A DNA stretch of 64,000 bases, from the NCBI RefSeq assembly GCF_028464065.1, contig NZ_CP116808.1, positions 310,001 through 374,000 on the forward strand, given 5' to 3'. The DNA is from Saprospira sp. CCB-QB6 (lineage in GTDB: Bacteria; Bacteroidota; Bacteroidia; Chitinophagales; Saprospiraceae). Positions 35,676 to 43,852 of the stretch are shown here, piece by piece. The stretch's first letter is position 1. The number at the start of each line of letters is the position of its first letter. Made by a program: the position numbers and the translations under genes. The notes beneath the pieces are model-generated. The model was not told the DNA's origin. It did no database searches and saw only the letters and a program-made list of their open reading frames with translations.

Positions 35676-36770
35676 CTATGACTGAACATTCACCATAGAA
35701 GTGGGCGGCATGGCCTCATTTCTAATGGCTACCTGCCGCAAGGTCTGACGAGCCACATTCATAAAGGCTTCTTTGGTAATGGGGTCCTCATTCAAAATGG
35801 CGGGCAAACCATTGTCTCCCCCCTCACGGATGGCCTGCACCAAGGGAATCTGGCCCAAAAGTACGCTATTCGCTTCTTTGGCCAATTGTTTTCCCCCTCC
35901 TTGCCCAAAGATGTAGTACTTATTATTGGGCAATTCGGCTGGCGTAAACCAAGCCATATTTTCCACCACGCCCAAAATGGGAACATTCACATTGGGCAGA
36001 CGGAACATATTCATGCCCTTGACCGCATCGGCCAAAGAAACCTCCTGTGGAGTAGTGACCATCACGGCCCCCGTTACGGCTACCGTTTGGACCAAAGTGA
36101 GCTGCACATCTCCTGTACCCGGAGGCAAATCAATAATCAAATAATCAAGCTCAGGCCATAAGCAATCTTGAAAAAACTGCTTGATGATCCCCGCCAAACG
36201 AGGCCCACGAAGCACTACCGCTTGCTCAGGCTCAATAATATAGCCCATAGAAATAGAAGGAATTCCATATTTCTCAATAGGGACAATCTTAGGCTGCCCA
36301 TTGATGTCCTTAATTCTAGGCCGCTGCTTTTGCAAACCCAACATGGTTGGCAAAGAAGGACCATAAACATCCGCATCCATAATGCCCACTCTAGCCCCCA
36401 AAGCCTTTAGGCCTAAAGCTAAGTTGAGTGATACTGTGCTTTTTCCTACACCCCCTTTTCCAGAAGCTACGGCAATGATATTCTTAATCTGAGGTACAAT
36501 AGAGGTCGGGGCCGTTTGGACCACCGTGGTTTTTACATGCACATGCACCTCCGCCTCAGGAAAAACCGAATTAACGGCCGCTATACAGGCAAAGTTGAGG
36601 CTGTTTTTTGTCCCTGCATCCATATTGGCCGGCAGGAGTAGACTAAAACTGACGTTCTTCTCATCAGTTTCGAGCTGCTCCACCATCTGGGCCGAGATAA
36701 TATCCTCGCCTGACTTAGGATCTTTTACCTCCCGGAGCGCCTCGATAATTTTTTGTTTATTCAGTTCCAT
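35676..36770 (-). CDS. Mrp/ApbC-family P-loop ATPase (iron-sulfur carrier type)
   Basis: A 364-residue cytoplasmic protein with an N-terminal MIP18/DUF59 domain (about 1-85) and a ParA/MinD-like ATPase. The deviant Walker A is SGKGGVGKST (103-112), followed by MDADVYGPSLP and IIDLPPGTGDVQLT. Family members carry and transfer Fe-S clusters through a conserved C-terminal CxxC. Here the equivalent stretch reads VENMAWFTPAELPNNKYYIFG and contains no cysteine. From memory this is usual in Bacteroidota members, so cluster binding must use other ligands or be absent. It is divergent from the ion-channel gene. Confidence 0.9.
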   Translation of the reverse strand: MELNKQKIIEALREVKDPKSGEDIISAQMVEQLETDEKNVSFSLLLPANMDAGTKNSLNFACIAAVNSVFPEAEVHVHVKTTVVQTAPTSIVPQIKNIIAVASGKGGVGKSTVSLNLALGLKALGARVGIMDADVYGPSLPTMLGLQKQRPRIKDINGQPKIVPIEKYGIPSISMGYIIEPEQAVVLRGPRLAGIIKQFFQDCLWPELDYLIIDLPPGTGDVQLTLVQTVAVTGAVMVTTPQEVSLADAVKGMNMFRLPNVNVPILGVVENMAWFTPAELPNNKYYIFGQGGGKQLAKEANSVLLGQIPLVQAIREGGDNGLPAILNEDPITKEAFMNVARQTLRQVAIRNEAMPPTSMVNVQS

Positions 36771-36833
36771 AAAATGAACGCTTTTTTAGATGACTGGCTT
36801 TTGCTATCTTCAGGCAAACGCCTCCCATCTGAA

Positions 36834-36841
36834 TATGTTTG
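36834..36841 (+). promoter_or_regulatory. Putative -7 element for the ion-channel gene
   Basis: TATGTTTG matches TAnnTTTG and lies 37 bases before the start codon at 36879. No well-placed -33 element is visible. Confidence 0.4.
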
Positions 36842-36878
36842 ACAAAAGGGGGCTCAAAACTACGCAACAAAAATCAAA

Positions 36879-37712
36879 ATGAAGAGAACAGAGCGCCCCA
36901 AAAATTGGGCAGCTTGGCGAGAACGCCTGCATGTAATTATCTTTGAAGCCGATACCCTCGCTGGAAAAACCTTTGATGTCTTGCTCCTAATTGCCATCTT
37001 TTGTAGTGTTTTGGCAGTTTCTCTAGAGAGTGTCCAAGAGTACCAAAAGGATTATGGCGCCCTATTTTATGTCTTGGAATGGGTCTTTACTATTTTCTTT
37101 AGCCTAGAGTATATCCTCCGTATTGTCGCCGTTTATCAAGCTAGACGCTATGTCTTTAGTTTTTTTGGCCTAGTTGATTTATTGTCCATTTTGCCCACTT
37201 ATCTGGGCCTCTTTTTCCCTATTTCTGGGGGCTTATTAACGGTGCGAGCCCTGCGCCTCATCCGCATTTTTCGGATTTTCAAGCTAGGAGGCTTTCTCAA
37301 TGAGGGCAATCTCCTCTTGGGCGCTCTCTACCGCTCTAGGGCCAAAATTACTGTTTTCCTTAGCTTTATTAGTTTGTTAGTGGTCGTTTTGGGCAGCCTG
37401 ATGTACCTAATTGAGGGACAGGCTGGCTCTGGCTTTACCTCTATTCCCCGCAGTATTTACTGGGCCATTGTTACCCTAACTACCGTAGGCTATGGCGATA
37501 TTGCCCCCGCCACCCCTTTGGGCCAATTCGTCGCTGCCCTCATTATGATTTTGGGCTATGGCGTGATTGCGGTCCCTACGGGCATGGTTACAGCCGAAAT
37601 CATCCAACAAGAAAAAGGCGCCGCCCCTAGCACCCAGGTTTGCAAAGCTTGCCTAAAAGAGGGCCATGCTCAAGATGCTATTTATTGTAAATATTGCGGC
37701 GAAGAATTATAA
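36879..37712 (+). CDS. Voltage-gated potassium channel with C-terminal zinc ribbon
   Basis: A 277-residue six-helix cation channel. S1 to S3 lie at about 30-110. The S4 voltage sensor reads RALRLIRIFRIFK with arginines at 123, 126, 129 and 132. The pore helix leads to the potassium filter TVGYGD (202-207), and S6 is at about 215-240. A short linker then ends in a four-cysteine zinc-ribbon-like tail (Cys255, Cys258, Cys270, Cys273) instead of a cyclic-nucleotide or RCK domain. It would conduct K+ across the inner membrane on depolarisation. The tail may bind a metal or assist assembly; this is inference. Confidence 0.9.
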   Translation: MKRTERPKNWAAWRERLHVIIFEADTLAGKTFDVLLLIAIFCSVLAVSLESVQEYQKDYGALFYVLEWVFTIFFSLEYILRIVAVYQARRYVFSFFGLVDLLSILPTYLGLFFPISGGLLTVRALRLIRIFRIFKLGGFLNEGNLLLGALYRSRAKITVFLSFISLLVVVLGSLMYLIEGQAGSGFTSIPRSIYWAIVTLTTVGYGDIAPATPLGQFVAALIMILGYGVIAVPTGMVTAEIIQQEKGAAPSTQVCKACLKEGHAQDAIYCKYCGEEL

Positions 37713-37731
37713 GCTTATCTAAAGACCTCTT

Positions 37732-37880
37732 TTTTGGGGCTGCCCCTCGCTTCGCTCAGGTCGGGCCATTTCGCAGCTCGCAGGTCTGCTCGGCCCTGCG
37801 GCGCTTGCAGCGCCTTGGTCTGCCGCCTTCGGCGGCCCTGCTACAGCCCCTCAGCCGGCGGCTTCGCCGCCTCTAGACCT
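37732..37880 (+). repeat. GC-rich interspersed repeat, forward copy
   Basis: GGGGCTGCCCCTCGCTTCGC, GGTCGGGCCATTTCGCAGC, GCTCGGCCCTGC and TTGGTCTGCC blocks in order, starting 20 bases after the channel stop codon. Confidence 0.85.
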
Positions 37881-38058
37881 GTAAAAGGAACTGTTTAAAG
37901 TTTTGTCTACGCCCTTTTCTGCGCCTAGAGCTTGTCTCTAAGCGATGATTGGCTAAATCCTGCTTTTAAGCACTAAGCTAAAGGCCCAAATTCTATTCGG
38001 ATACACAAAATCCTGAACAGTCCCACTGAAAAAGGTCCAGCTATACATCATTCCAGCC

Positions 38059-38311
38059 TTTTGATGGCTATTTTTTGCTTGGATATATACCGTTCTGCTC
38101 TTTTGATGGCTACTTTTTGCGCAGCTATATATCATCCTGCTCTTTTGATGCCTGTTTTTTGCGCAGCTATATATCGTCCTGCTCTTTTGATGCCTGTTTT
38201 TTGCGCAGCTATATATCATCCGGCTCTTTTGATAGCTACTTTTTGCGCAGCTATATATCATCCTGCTCTTTTGATGGCTACTTTTTGCGCAGCTATATAT
38301 CGACCTAGCGA
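38059..38311. repeat. 42-bp tandem repeat, six units
   Basis: TTTTGATG recurs at 38059, 38101, 38143, 38185, 38227 and 38269, exactly 42 bases apart. Each unit carries TTTTTTGCGCAGCTATATATC or a close variant. Because 42 is a multiple of three, reading frames on both strands stay open and produce 14-residue repeats. There is no promoter or coding signature, so the repeat is treated as non-coding. The sequence 37881-38058 shows no recognisable feature. Confidence 0.9.
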
Positions 38312-38488
38312 TGTGAAAGAGGGCGGCGAAGCCGCAGACCAAGGCCGCAGGGCCGAGCGACCCGACCAACGGGAGCCAACGCAGCGAAGCAAGTAATAGC
38401 GAGCCCTAGAACGACAACAAGCCCTTTAAGGCGCAGTTCGACGACCGAAGGGAGTAACCACCTACCGCAGGCAGGAGGCCCCAAAACA
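38300..38488 (-). repeat. GC-rich interspersed repeat, reverse copy
   Basis: It begins CGACCTAGCGATGTG, directly at the end of the 42-bp tandem array. It continues with GCAGACCAAGG, GCAGGGCCGAGCGACC, ACCAACGGGAGCCAACGC and GGCAGGAGGCCCC. It precedes the ATP-grasp operon. Confidence 0.82.
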
Positions 38489-38623
38489 GGGCCTTTAAAA
38501 AATCATTTTTAAAAAAAGGAGCAAAAAAATTTGACTTTAGGGGAAAAACTGCATCTTGAATGCGGAAATTATTGTTTCATGTTGCAATTCAAGACCAATT
38601 GCATCTAACTCCCTCTTTAACTT

Positions 38624-40069
38624 ATGTCTATACCCAAAAGCCAAGCTGCCCAAATTATTCAGCCCGGTCATTTTGAAGCCGACAAACACTGGTATCCCAA
38701 AGCGCTTAATGCGACAATTCATCCTATGGTCAACTTCTTTTTGAACTTGGATCAGGAGCGTATTTTAAGACGTTATTGTCATATTCACCCCAAAGTGAGT
38801 TACGATAACCTTCGTAAAATCCTCAATTATCAGCCGCAGCAATTTCGCTGGGCGGGGGCCGACCTCATTCATGTGACCACAGAAAAAGGGAACCGCAAGA
38901 TGGTAGTGATTGAGACCAACTCTTGTCCATCTGGTCAAAAATCTATGCCGCTAACGGATGATTTTCAGGAGCAAGGCGGTTATCGTTTATTGATGGAAAG
39001 AACCTTTGCGCCTTTGCTCAAAAGAGGAAAAGTAAAAGGGGGCTTGGCCGTTGTTTATGATAAAAACCCCATGGAAGCTTCGGGTTATGCGGCGGCTATG
39101 GCCGATGTTATGCAAGAGCAGGTTTATTATGTGGCTTTTCCCAAAGATGATCCCGACCCATCGGTTCGTTTTGTGGATGCGCAAATGGAAGTTCGGGATG
39201 CGGAGGGCAACTGGCAGCCTATTCGGGCGGCTTTCCGTTACCTCACTCAGCGTCCTTGGGATCGTTTGCCGATTTATAGCAAGACCAAAATTTTGAATCC
39301 TTCGATTGCTTGTTTGGCTGGGGGGCGCAACAAAATGGTGGCGGCCAAAGCCTACGACATTTATAATTCAGAGATTGCCGACTCTGGGCTGAATATACTT
39401 ACGCCCGAAACCATTTGGGATGTTTCTAAGAATGAGATTCCGCTTTGGGTGCGCAAACTGGGTGGACAAGCTGTAATCAAAGTGCCTTATAGCAATGCGG
39501 GGCAGGGTGTTTATACAATTGTTAGCCAAAAAGAGCTTGATGATTTCATGGAGCAAGAGTTTGAGTACGATCAATTTATTGTGCAGAGCTTGATTGGCAA
39601 CTACAATTGGAGCTCGACTAGTAAGTTGGGGAAACTCTATCATGTAGGCACCTTGCCCAATGCCAAAGGAGAAAGCTTTGTGGCTGATCTTCGCGTTATG
39701 GTTCAGGCTACGCCAGAGGGGATTCGCCCACTTTGCGTTTATGCTCGTCGGGCGGCCTTGCCTTTGGCTCAAGAACTGATTGATGGGACCGACTCTTGGG
39801 GCATGCTAGGGACCAACCTCTCTATCAAGCGAGATGATGGGGGTTGGGATAGCGACACCAACCGGTTGATTTTGATGGACCGCAGAGATTTTAATAAATT
39901 GGGGGTAGGTCTAGATGATTTGATTGAAGCCTACATTCAAACTACACTTTCTATGATTGCCATTGATAAAATGGCGGCTACACTACTCAACAGTAAGGGG
40001 CGGATGCGTACAAAGCTCTTTGAATCGCTTAACAACGACAGCCAGCTCCTCAACCAAATTCTACACTAG
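38624..40069 (+). CDS. ATP-grasp-like protein with apparently permuted motif order
   Basis: A 481-residue soluble protein, first of a three-gene operon. Residues about 77-104 ([13 protein letters not shown] followed by [11 protein letters not shown]) look like the metal-binding E-x-N end of a RimK-type ATP-grasp, which normally lies at the C-terminus. Residues about 235-360 hold the elements that normally come earlier: [26 protein letters not shown] (Lys plus glycine loop) and ADLRVMV (D-x-R). The order therefore suggests a circularly permuted ATP-grasp fold, as in the DUF403/DUF404 group. It would ligate a carboxylate to an amine or thiol using ATP. The substrate is unknown. Assignment is by eye. 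Confidence 0.6.
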   Translation: MSIPKSQAAQIIQPGHFEADKHWYPKALNATIHPMVNFFLNLDQERILRRYCHIHPKVSYDNLRKILNYQPQQFRWAGADLIHVTTEKGNRKMVVIETNSCPSGQKSMPLTDDFQEQGGYRLLMERTFAPLLKRGKVKGGLAVVYDKNPMEASGYAAAMADVMQEQVYYVAFPKDDPDPSVRFVDAQMEVRDAEGNWQPIRAAFRYLTQRPWDRLPIYSKTKILNPSIACLAGGRNKMVAAKAYDIYNSEIADSGLNILTPETIWDVSKNEIPLWVRKLGGQAVIKVPYSNAGQGVYTIVSQKELDDFMEQEFEYDQFIVQSLIGNYNWSSTSKLGKLYHVGTLPNAKGESFVADLRVMVQATPEGIRPLCVYARRAALPLAQELIDGTDSWGMLGTNLSIKRDDGGWDSDTNRLILMDRRDFNKLGVGLDDLIEAYIQTTLSMIAIDKMAATLLNSKGRMRTKLFESLNNDSQLLNQILH

Positions 40070-40072
40070 TAT

Positions 40073-41041
40073 ATGTCTTATAAAATCCTCATCCTCACTG
40101 ATCCTAGTCGCCATAGCGCGACCAACTCGCTTTATGGTTTGGCTAAAACCCTTAGACAACACCCTAAGGTAGCGGCTGTGCATGTAGCGAGTAGAGCTTT
40201 GGCCCAAAATGCCCCTTTTTTCTATCAGATGAGCAGCCAGCAACTGCAGTTGGCAGAAGTAAAAGCGGACTTTGCCTTTCAGGAGGATCAAAGTTGTTTT
40301 GCGCCTAGCTTTTCGGGCCAATTGAGTGATTATGATTTTATTTTTCTTCGTCTGCCCCGTCCCCTAGCCGATGGTTTTTTGGAGTGGTTGGGGCAGATTT
40401 TTCCAGAAGAACGAATTATTAACCGCCCTTCGGGGATTTTACAAACCAGCTCCAAAGCTTTCTTGCTAGAGATCGCGGAGCATTGTCCGCCTATGGCGCG
40501 GATTCGCTCTTTGGCGGAATTAGAAGCCTTTAAGGCTCGTTTTCCGATTGTGCTCAAGCCTTTGCTCAACTATGGGGGGCAGGGCGTTTTGCGCATTCTC
40601 GATGATTATGTTTGGGAGGGCAACAACAAGCAGCCCTATACCGAATGGGCCAGTCAGCAAAAAGAGCTCGATTATTTGGGGATGCAATACCTAGAGCGAG
40701 TAGCCGAGGGCGACAAGCGAATTGTGGTTTGCAATGGTCAGGTTATCACGGCGGCCATTCGTTTTCCGGCCAAAGATTCTTGGATGTGCAATGTGGCACA
40801 GGGCGGGCATGCCGAAGCCAGCCAAGTAAGCCCTGAAGAAGAAGCAATGGTGGCTGCCCTCCACCCTATTCTTCAAGAAAAAGGCATCTTATTATATGGG
40901 CTCGACACCTTAATGGGAACAGATGGCAAACGCCTACTTTCCGAACTCAATACCTTGAGTATTGGCGGCATTGCTCCTGCTGGAGAAGCGGCCCTACAAG
41001 CTAGTATTGAGGGACTTATTCACTACTTTGATTCTATTTAA
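40073..41041 (+). CDS. ATP-grasp ligase, glutathione-synthetase/RimK-like
   Basis: A 322-residue soluble ligase with ATP-grasp motifs in the normal order: INRPSGILQTSSKAFL, VLKPLLNYGGQGV (Lys162, glycines 168-171), EGDKRIVVCNGQ (Asp214, Arg216), a WMCNVAQGGHAE segment like the glutathione synthetase NLAAGGRGE, and the metal-binding SELNTLSIGG (Glu291, Asn293). It would join an amino acid or amine to a carboxylate. It starts 3 bases after the previous stop codon and its own stop codon overlaps the next ATG by one base, so the three genes are translationally coupled. True glutathione synthesis would also need a gamma-glutamylcysteine synthetase, which is not seen. Confidence 0.8.
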   Translation: MSYKILILTDPSRHSATNSLYGLAKTLRQHPKVAAVHVASRALAQNAPFFYQMSSQQLQLAEVKADFAFQEDQSCFAPSFSGQLSDYDFIFLRLPRPLADGFLEWLGQIFPEERIINRPSGILQTSSKAFLLEIAEHCPPMARIRSLAELEAFKARFPIVLKPLLNYGGQGVLRILDDYVWEGNNKQPYTEWASQQKELDYLGMQYLERVAEGDKRIVVCNGQVITAAIRFPAKDSWMCNVAQGGHAEASQVSPEEEAMVAALHPILQEKGILLYGLDTLMGTDGKRLLSELNTLSIGGIAPAGEAALQASIEGLIHYFDSI

Positions 41042-42000
41042 TGAAAGCACCTAAAATTAAGCAACTCGATTTGGACCTTTTAGAAAAAGGGAAGGTCTAT
41101 CGTTTTTGGCTCACGCTCACCTCCGATGGTTTTGGAGATCCTTTGGCCATTCCCATTTTTGTGGCTCAGGGGGCGAAACCTGGGCCTATATTGGGCTTGA
41201 GTTCAGCTATTCATGGAAATGAAATCAATGGGATTCCCGTTATTCAGCATTTGTTTAATGAATTGGACCCCACTAAGCTTTCAGGGACCATTTTGGCTGC
41301 GCCTGTCGTCAATATTCCATCTTTTTTCCGAAAACGTCGTCGTTTTCAGGATAATGTAGACCTCAATCACATCATGCCGGGCAAAGCGCGAGGCAATGTG
41401 AGTCAGGCCTATGCCTATGCTTTTTTCCACAAATTTGTGGAGCAGGTTGATTATCTCATTGATTTTCACACAGCTAGCTTTGGTCGGATCAACTCCTATT
41501 ACATTCGGGCCGACATGAGCAATCAGGTCAGTGCTGAAATGGCTCGCCGGCAGAACCCACAAATTATTTTGCACAACCCAGCCGTTAATGGCACCTTAAG
41601 AGGGGCAGCGGAGGCGATAGGGATTCCCGCTATTACCTTAGAGTTGGGCAATCCCAATGTTTTTCAGCCGGCCATCATTGCCCAAAGTCTAGAGGGCGTT
41701 TACAATGTATTGGCCATGCTCAATATGTTAGAGCATGCCTATGAGTCTCAGGAGGGAGCCAACATTCCCGTTTGTCAGTCCTCCAAATGGATTTATACTC
41801 GCAAGGGGGGGCTCTTGCATGTCCACCCCAAAGTAACTGATTATATTGAAAAGGGGCAGCTCATTGCCCATCAGGAAAACATCTTTGGCGATCGCATTGC
41901 AGAATATCGCGCTCCACAGGCAGGAATTATTATTGGCAAAAGTGTGAGTCCAGTCAATAGTTCTGGCGGCCGCATTTTACACCTAGGTATTTTGGAGTAG
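41041..42000 (+). CDS. M14-family succinylglutamate desuccinylase/aspartoacylase-like hydrolase
   Basis: A 319-residue zinc amidohydrolase-like protein. The zinc ligands are visible as His58 and Glu61 in SAIHGNEINGI and His143 in DFHTASFG; Glu201 in TLELGNPN is the likely general base. A C-terminal barrel domain (about 240-319, lipoyl/hammerhead-like KGGLLHVHPKV) is typical of AstE/AspA relatives. Family members remove N-acyl groups from amino acids. Placement behind two ATP-grasp proteins suggests it hydrolyses or recycles the amide the ligases make, or unmasks their substrate. No arginine-degradation (ast) genes are present. Confidence 0.83.
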   Translation: MKAPKIKQLDLDLLEKGKVYRFWLTLTSDGFGDPLAIPIFVAQGAKPGPILGLSSAIHGNEINGIPVIQHLFNELDPTKLSGTILAAPVVNIPSFFRKRRRFQDNVDLNHIMPGKARGNVSQAYAYAFFHKFVEQVDYLIDFHTASFGRINSYYIRADMSNQVSAEMARRQNPQIILHNPAVNGTLRGAAEAIGIPAITLELGNPNVFQPAIIAQSLEGVYNVLAMLNMLEHAYESQEGANIPVCQSSKWIYTRKGGLLHVHPKVTDYIEKGQLIAHQENIFGDRIAEYRAPQAGIIIGKSVSPVNSSGGRILHLGILE

Positions 42001-42005
42001 TTTTT

Positions 42006-42250
42006 TTGGGGCCTGCCGCCAAAGGCGGCCGGGCCCTTGCAGGGCTCGCAGGGCTGCTCGGCCCTGCGGGCTCATTTCATTTCGCCCTTGGTCTGCCGCT
42101 ACGCGGCCCCCTTTCAGGCCCCTAGGCCTGCGGCCCTTCGGGCCTGTAGGATGTATATATATACCTATGGGTTGAAACCCACAGCAACCAATAAAGCCAA
42201 ACTAAGCGCAATAAAAATGAGCCGATGGTTTCAACCATCGGCCCATAATG
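42006..42250 (+). repeat. GC-rich repeat joined to a two-hairpin repeat (copy A)
   Basis: Positions 42006-42144 are a forward GC-rich copy (GGGGCCTGCCGCC head, GCTCGGCCCTGCGG, TTGGTCTGCCGC). From 42145 a second repeat family begins: TGTAGGATGTATATATATACC, the hairpin ATGGGTTGAAACCCA, then GCCGATGGTTTCAACCATCG. This second part recurs at 43070 and 45151. Confidence 0.82.
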
Positions 42251-42637
42251 AGTTGTAATAAACAGCAAACAAGGGCTTTAGCCCGCTCTTTGCATAGCCC
42301 CACAACCATGGGCTGAAGCCCATGGCCCAAAACTGCCCAGCCGCCAAAGAAGAAAGCACGGACTGAAAAATGTTTATTTATGGAGGGTTTCAACCTACAG
42401 TCTTGGCCGAAGGCCAAACGGCCACAACAAGCCCTTTAGGGCGTCTTCGACGACCAACGGGAGTAACCGATGTGCATGCAAGGCTGCACTACAGGGGCAG
42501 CGAAGCAGATAACTAATGAGCTTTGCGAACATGGCTATTCCACTGAGTAGCTGCACGACTGTGAGACCGCATCTAAGCCCATTTTTGATGAGACTGTCGG
42601 CAAAATGGACGGCGCAGTAGTAGCGAGCAGCAACGCT
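42251..42637. repeat. Degenerate repeat debris between the ATP-grasp operon and the toxin locus
   Basis: No gene is seen. The stretch holds a perfect palindrome CCATGGGCTGAAGCCCATGG near 42306, a half-copy of the GC-rich repeat (about 42405-42520, with GGCCAAACGGCC and ACCAACGGGAGTAACC) and unplaced sequence up to the small immunity gene. Confidence 0.6.
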
Positions 42638-42967
42638 TTACCAAATACTATCTTCCCATAAACCAATTGTAGTTAAATATTTCAATTCACCAAAATTTTC
42701 GAAACCTGTCCCAACGCTAAAAACACTATTTGGTTGAATTGGCTCTTTGAATACTCCGATAAATGGCACTATAAATTCAACTATTTCAATAGTATTTAAT
42801 TTGAAGGTTTTTACTTCAGTTTTGAATCTCAAATATATTGAAATATGACCATCCAAATAATATGGATTGTAAATTACTACTCTAGATTTATCTTTTAGTC
42901 TAAGAGTATCGTTAATTTTTTTCACAAATTTTATTTCGCCTTGCATTAAAAACGATTGATCATCCAT
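42638..42967 (-). CDS. Putative immunity protein of a disrupted toxin cassette
   Basis: A 109-residue protein without recognised family. It is rich in beta-strand pattern and aromatic residues and ends GLWEDSIW. Its ATG overlaps the stop codon of the toxin remnant upstream (TAATG), the coupling expected of a toxin-immunity pair. Its 3' end shares ACCAAATACTATC with the next immunity candidate at 43409, so both proteins end DSIW. Function as immunity is inferred only from position; no homology is claimed. An alternative is a decayed gene of unrelated function. Confidence 0.45.
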   Translation of the reverse strand: MDDQSFLMQGEIKFVKKINDTLRLKDKSRVVIYNPYYLDGHISIYLRFKTEVKTFKLNTIEIVEFIVPFIGVFKEPIQPNSVFSVGTGFENFGELKYLTTIGLWEDSIW

Positions 42968-43052
42968 TATTTTATTTTTGCATCTTTTAATATTTTTTGT
43001 GCCATTCGTTTATAATAATCTGGATTAGCAAAAACCCTAATCCCTTTTATGG
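42967..43052 (-). pseudogene. 3' remnant of an RHS-type toxin tip
   Basis: On the minus strand, 28 codons read PIKGIRVFANPDYYKRMAQK and then ILKDAKIK before a TAA that overlaps the next ATG. The frame is AT-rich and gene-like, and it loses this character abruptly at 43053, where the repeat copy B begins. It is read as the C-terminal end of a toxin domain whose front was lost. It is too short for the toxin family to be named. Confidence 0.5.
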
Positions 43053-43335
43053 GCCTGCGGCGGCTTCGCCGCCTGTAGGATGGATATATATACCTGTAGG
43101 TTGAAACCCACAGCAACAAAAGCGGCCAAACTAAGCACAATAAAATGAGCCGATGGTTGAAACCATCGGCCCATAACTAGCGAGACTAATTTCTTGCGTC
43201 TAGAAGGAGCGAAGCGACTGGCCTAGCGATGGTAGGCAGTGCGGTGAAGCCGCAGACCAAGGCCGTCAGGCCGCAGGGCCGAGCGAATAGCGAGCTGCCG
43301 AACGTAGCGCCCGCCGAAGGCGGGAGGCCCCAACT
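43053..43335. repeat. Direct-repeat copy B bordering the orphan toxin cassette
   Basis: Positions 43053-43206 contain GCCTGCGGCGGCTTCGCCGC, TGTAGGATGGATATATATACC, the GGTTGAAACCCACAG arm and the CCGATGGTTGAAACCATCGG hairpin. They are nearly identical to 45136-45290 in the same orientation. Positions 43207-43335 add a reverse GC-rich copy ending GGCGGGAGGCCCC. Positions 43336-43408 show nothing recognisable. Confidence 0.88.
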
Positions 43336-43408
43336 ACAAATCAATATAGATAGAATAACTGGCCGAGTATGGACGTGAACTAGTACGGATGAACGCCTAT
43401 CCCAAATA

Positions 43409-43852
43409 TCACCAAATACTATCCAAAATCTTTTCCCACCATTTTTTTTTGTACTTAGGAGTCCCTAGAATTTTTTCCTGTTGTTTCTCTGATAGGCTAT
43501 TTAAAGGTCTTTTTGTCCAGTATGGTAATTTCACATTTGGCTCAACTTGCCCCCCAAAATCCTTTAAGACCTTTAGTAAATGTCCCTCTAGATAATATAA
43601 CCTAAAAGTAGTAGTATAAAGTTTTAACTCATTATTATTGGTGTCTACTTCAACTTCCACTGAAGAAGAACCTTCAAGATAGATATCAACATAATAATTC
43701 TTTTCTTCTAAATCTAGAGAACTGAAATCAAAGTCAGTACCTGAATTTTTTAACAGAGCACTTCGGATTTCTTTTATTTTGGGTAGATTATTGAATGAAA
43801 CAATATATTTTAAATGCATTGGCATTGGAAGACTATTTAACAGTTTTATCAA
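43409..43852 (-). CDS. Putative immunity protein for the orphan RHS tip
   Basis: A 147-residue predicted soluble protein of no recognised family. It has an N-terminal strand-helix pattern (LKYIVSFNNLPKIKEIRSALL), an acidic middle, and a basic tryptophan-rich end (KYKKKWWEKILDSIW). Its start codon lies inside the last 20 bases of the orphan toxin reading frame, and such overlap is common for toxin-immunity pairs. An immunity role is inferred from that arrangement. It shares its last four residues, and 13 bases of DNA, with the 42638 protein. Confidence 0.55.
   Translation of the reverse strand: MIKLLNSLPMPMHLKYIVSFNNLPKIKEIRSALLKNSGTDFDFSSLDLEEKNYYVDIYLEGSSSVEVEVDTNNNELKLYTTTFRLYYLEGHLLKVLKDFGGQVEPNVKLPYWTKRPLNSLSEKQQEKILGTPKYKKKWWEKILDSIW

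Noticed and set aside
37953-38396. Frames of 111-138 residues with 14-residue repeats across the 42-bp array
   Set aside because: Both strands stay open because 42 is divisible by three; the frames run into GC-rich repeat sequence and lack a plausible start or signal.
42145-42250. A rho-independent terminator pair for the ATP-grasp operon
   Set aside because: The two hairpins belong to a repeat family found twice more in the toxin locus and lack T-runs, so they are annotated as repeats.
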